Source: F23-B02 sp963627445
Lineage (GTDB): Bacteria > Bacillota > Clostridia > Oscillospirales > Oscillospiraceae
Reading direction: 5' to 3'
Length of the DNA stretch: 13,616 bases
NCBI GenBank assembly: GCA_963627445.1
Contig: CAVGBM010000090.1
Coordinates: 1-13,616 of the forward strand
Below are positions 1 through 5,266 of the stretch, piece by piece. Below the pieces are notes generated by a model. It made no database searches, was not told the DNA's origin, and saw nothing but the letters and a program-made list of their open reading frames with translations. The position numbers and the translations under genes are program-made. The number at the start of each line of letters is the position of its first letter. Positions within the stretch are counted from its first letter, which is position 1.

Positions 1-175
1 GTATAATCGTATCAGAAAGGCGGAGATGAGGTGGCGGGATTTATGATACACATCATGCGCACGGGCAGGGTGTGCGCGCCGGAGTAGATTCGCGCTCAAA
101 GTCTGAGCCCCGACTGCGTGGCATCGCCTGCAAACCACGATGCGGGCGTTCAGCCACACACCATTGAGCTATAAG
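1..175. other. Window edge without a convincing gene; possible small transcript
   Basis: No frame carries a recognisable protein. On the plus strand a TATAAT hexamer lies at 2-7, a purine-rich stretch at 16-33 and an ATG at 43 that opens only a 14-codon frame (stop at 85). The DNA can form several short stems, for example GCGCAC at 57-62 with GTGCGC near 72-77 and GCATCG near 121 with CGATGC near 139. It is followed by a strong hairpin at 176-203. Together this could be a short plus-strand RNA ending at that terminator, or the eroded end of a gene outside the window. The -35 region lies outside the window, so this stays weak. Confidence 0.2.
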
Positions 176-203
176 AAAGACGAGGGAAATTTCCCTCGTC
201 TTT
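176..203. terminator. Perfect palindromic hairpin, likely bidirectional terminator
   Basis: A 14-bp perfect stem (AAAGACGAGGGAAA with its complement) is centred at 189/190. TTTT closes it on the plus strand and TTT on the minus strand. It starts four bases past the stop codon of the minus-strand gene at 208-714, so it most likely terminates that transcript. It could also end any plus-strand RNA from 1-175. In RNA the central bases would form a small loop. Confidence 0.75.
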
Positions 204-207
204 TGGT

Positions 208-714
208 TTATTCTATGTTTCGTTCGCCGCCGCTGAATTCCAGCACTTTTTCGTAGGTTTCGTCGTCAACATACCAAATGCTGATTACATGCCGATTATC
301 ACGAAGCCTATGTATCAGCGTATGATAATTTTTGTATTCTGAATATGGTCTCCTCGAAAACAGCATTTCAACCCGAGAATTGTTCACCGGGAGAAAAGTG
401 AAGTCTGTGGGCGCAATACAAGTGCCAATAAATTTCATTTCATCCCACGGAATAAATGTTGCAAATTTGCCAAAGAGCGTGCGAGTTACGCCGGTCTTGT
501 CAATTCTATACCGCAATCCCGCCTCAAACGCAACTCCAACTGCTCCAAGAAGCCATGCTATCGCAACAAAAACCGACAGGATCTTCGGCTCACCCGAGCC
601 GAGCCCAGCCCATTCGATTATTCTGTCAAGAAAGCAGAACGGTAACAGAAGAACGAATGCAACAATCGTGCTCTTTTTCGGTTCTTTTGGATTAATTATG
701 ACGCAGTCATCCAT
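208..714 (-). CDS. Two-helix membrane protein with PH-like cytoplasmic tail, function unknown
   Basis: A 168-residue protein that I cannot assign to a named gene. Two hydrophobic segments are visible, at about residues 17-34 and 45-66. They are followed by about 100 polar residues starting YRIDKTGVTRTL and including IPWDEMKFIG. A helical hairpin followed by a strand-rich segment of the 'I...G(V/I)......F...IPW.E(I/M)' type resembles bacterial PH-domain membrane proteins; that family placement is an inference. The start ATG at 712-714 has AGGGGAGA six bases upstream. It begins 19 bp after the stop of the nitrilase remnant on the same strand, so it may be cotranscribed with it. The terminator at 176-203 follows directly. 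No catalytic motif is seen. Confidence 0.75.
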   Translation of the reverse strand: MDDCVIINPKEPKKSTIVAFVLLLPFCFLDRIIEWAGLGSGEPKILSVFVAIAWLLGAVGVAFEAGLRYRIDKTGVTRTLFGKFATFIPWDEMKFIGTCIAPTDFTFLPVNNSRVEMLFSRRPYSEYKNYHTLIHRLRDNRHVISIWYVDDETYEKVLEFSGGERNIE

Positions 715-733
715 AGTCGGTCTCCCCTATCGC

Positions 734-1003
734 CTATTTATACAGTTCCGTTCTGCGCAAGGTGGTGTACGGACGCTTGCTGCGGACTGCGGCTGCCTGC
801 GGCAGGTCGAGGTCGGCGTAGACGAGCTGCTCGGTGTCGTCGGCCTTGATGACGGTGTCGCCGTTCGGGTCGACAACTATCGATTCGCCGGAAAAGTCCA
901 TGTCGCCCTCCGTGCCGACACGGTTGCACATGGCGATGAACACGCTGCTGTGGAACGCCTGCACCTTGAGCTCCCACTCGAACATCTCCGAGCGACCATA
1001 TTT
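734..1003 (-). pseudogene. C-terminal remnant of a carbon-nitrogen hydrolase (nitrilase superfamily)
   Basis: The frame encodes only the last third of a nitrilase-superfamily amidohydrolase, a family normally of about 270-300 residues. Family-like signatures are KYGRSEMFEWELKVQ at the start, FIAMCNRVG, DFSGESIVVDPNG, and the terminal KRPYTTLRRTELYK before a TAG stop. The family's catalytic Glu, Lys and nucleophilic Cys all lie upstream of this part and are absent, so the product cannot be a working amidase. Homology appears to run back to about position 1003, beyond the first in-frame ATG at 985, and then stops; an in-frame TAA lies at 1010-1012. A good RBS (AAGGAGA, 1005-1011) followed by ATG at 999 opens a different frame, giving a 40-codon nonsense peptide. 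This looks like a 5' deletion or rearrangement junction. An 83-residue peptide from ATG 985 could still be translated. Confidence 0.75.
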
Positions 1004-1081
1004 GTCTCCTTATGTTGTATTTGTTTACGCTTTGTTCATCGCACCCGATATCTGCAAAAAATGCAATAGGAATATGCGAAT

Positions 1082-2818
1082 TTATGACATCTTATTTGAT
1101 TCCTTTTCCAGCGCACGGTAGTCTATCTTACCCACGGAAGTCTGCGGCATCTTGTCCCTGAAAATGTAGTCTACCGGATATGCATAATCGGGCAGCTCCT
1201 GCTTGCAAAGCTGCATAAGCTCTCGCTCTATTTGTTTTTCCATGCCGACTGCATCGGGCTTTAAGATCACATGTGCAACGGGGTACTGTCCCTGCCGATG
1301 CTCGGTGTCTTTTGTTCCCACCACGCTGCAATTTTCAACCGCTTTATGCTTCGAAAGGACATTCTCGATGGCGGACGGAAAAATTTTAAATCCCTCAAAG
1401 CGAACTATCATTCTTTTGATGCGCCCATCTATAAAGACGAAGCCGTCCTCATCGACATGGCCGCTGTCGCCGGAATGTACCCATACCATGCCGTCCGGGT
1501 GCTTTCTTAAAACGAATGCGGTCTCTTTCGGGTTTTTATAGTATTCCAGCATGATGCTCGGGCCTGTAATGCAAATTTCACCTGTCTGACCGCAGGGCAA
1601 TTCCTCTCCGGTGTCAACGTCGAACGCCGAAATTATAGTGTGACCGAACGGGATGCCTACGCTCCCGAGCTTATTACACTCGTTGCCCGTGCAAACGCAG
1701 GCCGCTGCACAGGTTTCGGTCATCCCGTAGCCTTTCAGCACTCTGTCCCTGCATCCGTGAACTGCCAGGTATTCATTTACCTCCCGCTCCAAGCCTATGC
1801 TCATATGGTCGCTGCCCACGATCGGCTGTATTAAAAACGACAGGTCAAGATTTTTGCCCTTTGTATTCTTCATGAGAATATCCCAATGCAAGGGCACACC
1901 TATTAAATGATTGGTTTTGTTTTTCAGCAATAGGCGGTCGAACAAGTCGGCATCAAACTGCGGTATGATCTTGACTGTCATGCCAATCGACAGCGGTAAG
2001 TGCAAGCCGTTTCCGATGCCGTATGCAATGAACGGCGGCATGAAGTCAAGCCATGTGTGTTCCGGCTTAAAATTCAGACCGGACAAGTACACCTGCGTCG
2101 CTGATGAATTTAACCCGTCATCGGAAAGGACGACGCCCTTGGGTGTTCCCGTCGTGCCGCCCGTATGAACTATCGCTGCCGGTCGGTCAGGAATGTACTC
2201 AGGGGCAATTACTTTCCCCTTTCCCGACCCTAACTTAAAAAGCTCCTTCCAACTCAGGCAGCGAGGGTCGCTGTATCTGACTCTGGGGTGCTTAAGGCGA
2301 TATGCCGCCTTTATAAACGGCGGGAGCGACTGAGCAGGTGAAACGACCAACACTTTTTCGATTTTGAGCCCTTCCGCAGCTTTCAAAACCTTTTCGAGCG
2401 CATCCTCCAAGGTCAGGGCAACGGTCGACTCAGCTTCCAAAAGGTATTCATGAATTCCGTTAGTGCTTGTGCGTGGGTCAATGATATTGGCGATCGCGCC
2501 TAATTTATTGAGTGCATAAAACACATAGACGGTTTCGGGTATCAACGCAGTGCAAAGCGTTACGATATCTCCCTGCTTTACGCCTATCGCATTTAGCGCC
2601 TGTGCAGTGATATCGATCATTCTAAACATCTCTCTATAGCCGATATTTCTGCCGTAGTATACCAGTGCCGGTTTGTTTGTCTCGGCAAACGGCGAGCGCT
2701 TTATGTAGTCATACATGCTGCATATCGGCATTTCCCCGTTTATAGCTTCAGCTGTCTGATATTTCTGCCATGGTTTGCTGACGGACGGATAGCTTGGCCG
2801 TCTGATTTCTTCGCTCAT
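1082..2818 (-). CDS. AMP-forming acyl-CoA synthetase / acid-CoA ligase (ANL superfamily)
   Basis: A 578-residue adenylate-forming enzyme that would activate a carboxylic acid with ATP and transfer the acyl group to CoA. The phosphate-binding loop HTGGTTGTPKGV is at about residues 217-228 and the YGMTETC motif at about 364. The hinge-region signature SGDSGHVDEDGF...DGRIKRMI is near 445-468. The C-terminal catalytic lysine is in SVGKIDYRAL near 562. Length and motif order are complete, so it should be active. The substrate cannot be read from the sequence; fatty or aromatic acids are possible. The start is ATG at 2816-2818, with AAGGGG about 9 bases upstream; an upstream in-frame extension to 2875 would run through the terminator hairpin and is rejected. 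The gene is monocistronic in this window. Its leader holds a long inverted repeat (2870-3046) and an intrinsic terminator (2833-2863), which suggests attenuation or independent transcription upstream. Confidence 0.9.
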   Translation of the reverse strand: MSEEIRRPSYPSVSKPWQKYQTAEAINGEMPICSMYDYIKRSPFAETNKPALVYYGRNIGYREMFRMIDITAQALNAIGVKQGDIVTLCTALIPETVYVFYALNKLGAIANIIDPRTSTNGIHEYLLEAESTVALTLEDALEKVLKAAEGLKIEKVLVVSPAQSLPPFIKAAYRLKHPRVRYSDPRCLSWKELFKLGSGKGKVIAPEYIPDRPAAIVHTGGTTGTPKGVVLSDDGLNSSATQVYLSGLNFKPEHTWLDFMPPFIAYGIGNGLHLPLSIGMTVKIIPQFDADLFDRLLLKNKTNHLIGVPLHWDILMKNTKGKNLDLSFLIQPIVGSDHMSIGLEREVNEYLAVHGCRDRVLKGYGMTETCAAACVCTGNECNKLGSVGIPFGHTIISAFDVDTGEELPCGQTGEICITGPSIMLEYYKNPKETAFVLRKHPDGMVWVHSGDSGHVDEDGFVFIDGRIKRMIVRFEGFKIFPSAIENVLSKHKAVENCSVVGTKDTEHRQGQYPVAHVILKPDAVGMEKQIERELMQLCKQELPDYAYPVDYIFRDKMPQTSVGKIDYRALEKESNKMS

Positions 2819-2832
2819 AATACAATTCCCCT

Positions 2833-2863
2833 TAAAAAAAGTGCGGCTACCGAAGTAACCGCA
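2833..2863 (-). terminator. Intrinsic terminator with UUCG tetraloop in the acyl-CoA synthetase leader
   Basis: On the minus strand a 10-bp stem (GTGCGGTTAC with GTAGCCGCAC, one G-U pair) is closed by a C(UUCG)G tetraloop and followed by seven T residues. It lies only 15 bases upstream of the start codon at 2818, just ahead of the RBS AAGGGG. It either stops most transcripts before the gene (an attenuator) or ends a separate small RNA made from 2870-3046. Confidence 0.8.
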
Positions 2864-2869
2864 CAAAAA

Positions 2870-3046
2870 ACGCAAACTCCGATAGTCGCCAAACTAATTA
2901 TGCAAAGTGGTAAAAACCAGATCCATAATAGAATTTGCGTTTTTATCAAATTCATAGGATCTGGAAAAAGGGCACAGTGCCCCCTTTGATAAAACCGCTT
3001 TGCATATATAATTAGTTTGGCAATTTTAGTCTATCACAGTTTGCGT
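2870..3046 (-). ncRNA. Structured leader / Y-shaped inverted-repeat element upstream of the acyl-CoA synthetase
   Basis: The ends are imperfect inverted repeats of about 42-53 bases. The left arm 2870-2911 includes GCCAAACTAATTATGCAAAG and the right arm 2994-3046 its near complement, with small insertions. Two further hairpins lie inside. CCAGATCC (2919-2926) pairs with GGATCTGG (2957-2964), extended by GAATTTG with CAAATTC. AAAGGGCA (2967-2974) pairs with the stretch 2978-2987. The whole can fold as a three-way junction. On the minus strand it is followed by the UUCG terminator and then the RBS of the acyl-CoA synthetase. It matches no riboswitch class that I recognise. It may be a regulatory leader, a small RNA, or a non-autonomous mobile element; strand and boundaries are inferred. 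Confidence 0.5.
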
Positions 3047-3056
3047 CAAAATACAA
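3023..3056 (-). promoter_or_regulatory. Candidate promoter for the acyl-CoA synthetase leader
   Basis: Reading the minus strand, TTGTAT (3051-3056) and TAGACT (3028-3033) are separated by 17 bases. An alternative pair is TTTGAC (3045-3050) with TAAAAT (3023-3028) at 16 bases. Either would start transcription near 3015-3021, at the base of the inner part of the inverted repeat, so the RNA would begin with the long stem. The match is moderate. Confidence 0.35.
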
Positions 3057-3097
3057 TAAATTTATTATAAAACTTCCGACCAATGCCATACCGTCAT

Positions 3098-3285
3098 GCT
3101 TCGCTCATTGTATCAATAAAAATTTCGGCACAAATGAGCGATGCAGCAGCAATGGGCATGCAGCAAAACAGACCGGCACTTTTTTGTCGATCTGTTTTGC
3201 TGCATGTCAAAGAACCACTGTTTGCAGGAAGCGAAAACAGTGGTTCTTTAACATGTTGAGGAAGCAGTGTTTGACTGCTTCCTCA
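3098..3285. repeat. Tandem array of four hairpins in a gene-free stretch
   Basis: Four stem-loops follow one another. A: GCTTCGCTCATTGT near 3098-3111 with ACAAATGAGCGATGC at 3130-3144 (imperfect). B: CATGCAGCAAAACAGA 3157-3172 with its perfect complement 3191-3206. C: AAAGAACCACTGTTT 3209-3223 with its perfect complement 3235-3249. D: TGAGGAAGCAGT 3257-3268 with its perfect complement 3274-3285. D lies 20 bp past the flavodoxin stop and is the likely terminator for that operon, although no strong T-run follows on the minus strand. The functions of A-C are unknown. No ORF is seen between 3060 and 3304. Confidence 0.6.
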
Positions 3286-3304
3286 TTTACATTTTATTTT
3301 CGTT

Positions 3305-3784
3305 TTATAAACCCAGCGAGGATATCCACTTTTGCACCGAGGCGGCGGATTCTCTGCTGCTAAGGCGCTTGCCGGGAAGCCACTTCGTTTCCGGCGAGCA
3401 GCACTTTTTGAGGATGCTCTCGGTCTTGCCGAGGGGGCTTCCGCCGGAGGTCGCAAAGGGGATGACGGTCTTGCCTGCAAAATCGTAGCTTTCTAAAAAT
3501 GTCTCGATTATGCGGGGCGCCTGATACCACCAGATGGGAAAGCCGACGAACACAGTGTCGTACTTTGCCATGTCCTCGACCTTGCCTGCGATGGCGGGGC
3601 GGCACTTTTCGTCCCTCATCTCAAGGGTCGTGCGGCTCTTGGGGTCGTTCCAGTTAAGGTCGGCGGGCTTATACTCGGTTTCGGGCTTTATCTCAAAAAG
3701 CTCGCCGCCTGTGACCTCGGCTATCGTCCTTGCGACATGCTCGGTCGAGCCGCTTGCGGAAAAATATGCGACTAATGCTTTCAT
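3305..3784 (-). CDS. Flavodoxin-like FMN protein
   Basis: A 159-residue single-domain flavodoxin, a soluble FMN electron carrier or NAD(P)H-linked flavoprotein. The N-terminus MKALVAYFSASGSTEHVA is the first strand plus the phosphate-binding loop (S-x-S-G-S-T). YDTVFVGFPIWWYQAPRIIETFLE around residues 75-98 is the typical isoalloxazine-side segment. FAGKTVIPFATSGGSPLG at about 102-119 is the next strand-loop. Length fits the short flavodoxin group found beside cupins in gut Firmicutes. The start ATG at 3782-3784 has AAAGGAGC 8 bases upstream. That RBS overlaps the stop of the CMD-cupin gene (gap 13 bp), so the two genes are one operon. The protein probably works with that neighbour in a redox or detoxification reaction, but the substrate is unknown. 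Confidence 0.88.
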   Translation of the reverse strand: MKALVAYFSASGSTEHVARTIAEVTGGELFEIKPETEYKPADLNWNDPKSRTTLEMRDEKCRPAIAGKVEDMAKYDTVFVGFPIWWYQAPRIIETFLESYDFAGKTVIPFATSGGSPLGKTESILKKCCSPETKWLPGKRLSSRESAASVQKWISSLGL

Positions 3785-3797
3785 GTTAATTGCTCCT

Positions 3798-4550
3798 TTA
3801 CTTAAGCTTCGAGTACACTTCGTCCGTTACGGGCTCAAGCCACTCGTTCGAGCCGTTCTCGCCCGGGACCTCCACTGCTAAGTGCGAGAACCAGCTGTCG
3901 GGCGCTGCGCCGTGCCAGTGCTTGACGCCGACGGGGATATTCACGACATCGCCCGGGTGCAGCTCCTGCGCGGGCTTGCCCCACTCCTGATAATAGCCTC
4001 GGCCGGCAACGCACACGAGGATCTGTCCGCCGCCCTTGTCGGCATGGTGGACATGCCAGTTGTTGCGGCAGCCGGGCTCAAAGGTGACATTGAAAATGCC
4101 GACCTGCGAGGTGGAAAGCGGCGCAAGATAGCTCTGGCCGATGAAATACTTTGCAAAGCCGGTGTTGGGCTCGCCGATGGGGAACACCATGGAATTTGCG
4201 TGCTCTGCCTTGGCATCGCAAGCGGTATCGTCCGCCCAGACCTCGGTTGCCATGCGGAAGGCTGCCCAAGCCTTCGGCCAGCCTGCATAGAATGCCGCAT
4301 GGGTGAGTATCTCGGCTATCTCGGTCTTTGTGATGCCGTTATTTTTTGCGCTTAAAAGGTGATACTTAAACGACGAATCGGTAAGCCCCTGCGCCATAAG
4401 TGCGACCACCGTAACTAAGCTGCGGTCACGCAGGGAGAGCTTATCCTCCCGGCTCCAAACCTCGCCGAAAAGCACATCGTCGTTGAGCTGTGCAAATTTA
4501 GGGGCAAAGTCGCCGAGCTGATCTCTGCCTGCGGTTTGTTTTACTGCCAT
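3798..4550 (-). CDS. Carboxymuconolactone decarboxylase-like domain fused to a cupin domain
   Basis: A 250-residue two-domain protein. Residues about 15-110 form an alpha-helical CMD/AhpD-like domain (DRSLVTVVALMAQG at 42-55, EIAEILTHAAFYAGWPKAW at 77-95). It lacks the Cys-x-x-Cys pair of AhpD, so a peroxidase-reductant role is unlikely. Residues about 125-250 are a cupin barrel with a metal site, HVHHADKGGGQ (166-176) and PVGVKHWHGA (206-215). The usual glutamate of the first cupin motif is replaced by Gln176, so the metal ligand set may differ. The start ATG at 4548-4550 has GTAGGAGG about 7-8 bases upstream. It is the first gene of an operon with flavodoxin. Upstream lies a palindromic element (4570-4816) and a candidate minus-strand promoter at 4832-4860. 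The reaction is not known. Confidence 0.88.
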   Translation of the reverse strand: MAVKQTAGRDQLGDFAPKFAQLNDDVLFGEVWSREDKLSLRDRSLVTVVALMAQGLTDSSFKYHLLSAKNNGITKTEIAEILTHAAFYAGWPKAWAAFRMATEVWADDTACDAKAEHANSMVFPIGEPNTGFAKYFIGQSYLAPLSTSQVGIFNVTFEPGCRNNWHVHHADKGGGQILVCVAGRGYYQEWGKPAQELHPGDVVNIPVGVKHWHGAAPDSWFSHLAVEVPGENGSNEWLEPVTDEVYSKLK

Positions 4551-4569
4551 AGTACTACCTCCTACTTTT

Positions 4570-4816
4570 AGTTGACAAAATCCGAGCCCCTATCGGTTTT
4601 GACGGGCAGCTTTCCGCCCATGCTTCGCTAAATCCCTAGCCCATATATGTCCATTATGGCCGTCGGGCTTTATCTTTGCCTGAACGAAAATCTGCTCCCT
4701 CAAAACTGCAAGGCATCTGTCGGCGAGATTTCAGGAAATTTTCAGCTTCCCTTGAAAAAGTCGAAAAGCGTCGAGCGAGTGCGCCGACAGACGATAGGAT
4801 TCGGCTTCCGTCAACT
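4570..4816. repeat. Palindromic dispersed element, copy 1
   Basis: About 247 bp bounded by inverted arms at 4570-4595 (AGTTGACAAAATCCGAG...CTATCG) and 4792-4816 (CGATAGGATTCGG...GTCAACT). Inside is the shared core 4594-4709, whose ends CGGTTTTGACGGGCAG and CAAAACTGC form an imperfect stem, with CCGCCCATGCTTCG and GCCTGAACGAAAAT as landmarks also present in copy 2. A side hairpin follows: TCTGTCGGCG (4716-4725) with its perfect complement 4782-4791. A T-run follows the right arm on the plus strand. It sits between the CMD-cupin start codon and its candidate promoter. Short ORFs in it are not protein-like. Confidence 0.7.
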
Positions 4817-4831
4817 TTTTCTTACTTTGTA

Positions 4832-4860
4832 ATTTTAACCCCGTATAATTCCAAATTCAA
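4832..4860 (-). promoter_or_regulatory. Candidate promoter for the CMD-cupin/flavodoxin operon
   Basis: On the minus strand TTGAAT (4855-4860) and TAAAAT (4832-4837) are separated by exactly 17 bases in an AT-rich stretch. Transcription from about 4825 would cross copy 1 of the palindromic element and reach the CMD-cupin start at 4550 after a leader of about 275 nt. Confidence 0.4.
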
Positions 4861-4893
4861 CGAACAAATTGTTAATTTTTCTGCTAATCACTC

Positions 4894-4922
4894 TTGCGGT
4901 TTAATACTATTTATTGTATAGT
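4894..4922 (+). promoter_or_regulatory. Candidate promoter for the FAD/Fe-S oxidoreductase
   Basis: TTGCGG (4894-4899) and TATAGT (4917-4922) are 17 bases apart on the plus strand. Transcription from about 4929 would read through copy 2 of the palindromic element into the gene starting at 5267, giving a leader of about 340 nt. It is divergent from the candidate at 4832-4860. Confidence 0.4.
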
Positions 4923-4938
4923 TGTTCTAACAGATGTT

Positions 4939-5218
4939 ACCCTCGATTGACAAGGGCATACACGGTTTTGGCAGGCTGATTTCCGCCCATGCTTCGTCAA
5001 AGCCCTAGGCCATATATATCCATTATGCCCTTCGGTCTTTGCCTTTGCCTGAACGAAAATCAGCTCTGCCAAAACTGCTTCGCACCTGACAGCAGTCAAT
5101 TTTCTTGCGATTTTCGTTCTTCTTTGGTGAAGGCGGGTCGTAACCCGCCAAGACAAAATGAGCGGAAGGCGCTGAAAAGGGGCGCTGTCAGGCGTGTATT
5201 CCCTTATCAACCGAGGGT
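4939..5218. repeat. Palindromic dispersed element, copy 2
   Basis: About 280 bp bounded by 25-base inverted arms (4939-4963 and 5194-5218) that match at 22 of 25 positions by my count; the left arm begins ACCCTCGATTGACAAGGG. The shared core 4963-5078 has ends GGTTTTGGCAGGCTGATTT and AAAATCAGCTCTGCCAAAAC, which form a strong stem. A second hairpin follows, CCTGACAGC (5085-5093) with GCTGTCAGG (5184-5192). Inside it lies a small perfect stem, GGCGGGT (5132-5138) with ACCCGCC (5143-5149). Six T residues begin at the last base of the right arm. It has the same orientation as copy 1, with cores starting 369 bp apart, and no TTGACA-based promoter could be completed inside it. Confidence 0.75.
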
Positions 5219-5266
5219 TTTTTGTCCAAACATCGGTCGGTCAAATATATTGAGGAGGGATCATTT

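Noticed and set aside
332..1121. Plus-strand frames across the membrane protein and nitrilase remnant
   Set aside because: They run antisense over two unrelated genes and an intergenic junction, with no RBS and no family features.
2819..2875. A longer start for the acyl-CoA synthetase (19 more codons)
   Set aside because: The extension would be translated across the UUCG terminator hairpin and lacks an RBS, whereas ATG 2818 has a good one.
2833..3046. T-box leader controlling the acyl-CoA synthetase
   Set aside because: No conserved T-box sequence (GGTGG-type antiterminator bulge) is visible, and the downstream gene is not an aminoacyl-tRNA or amino-acid gene.
4947..4952. A consensus TTGACA as a -35 box for the oxidoreductase
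   Set aside because: No -10-like hexamer lies 16-18 bases downstream, and the sequence is part of the outer arm of copy 2.
5201..5223. CCCT...AGGG followed by six T residues as a terminator just before the oxidoreductase
   Set aside because: The local stem is only about 4 bp. These bases are better explained as the right outer arm of copy 2 pairing with 4939-4963.
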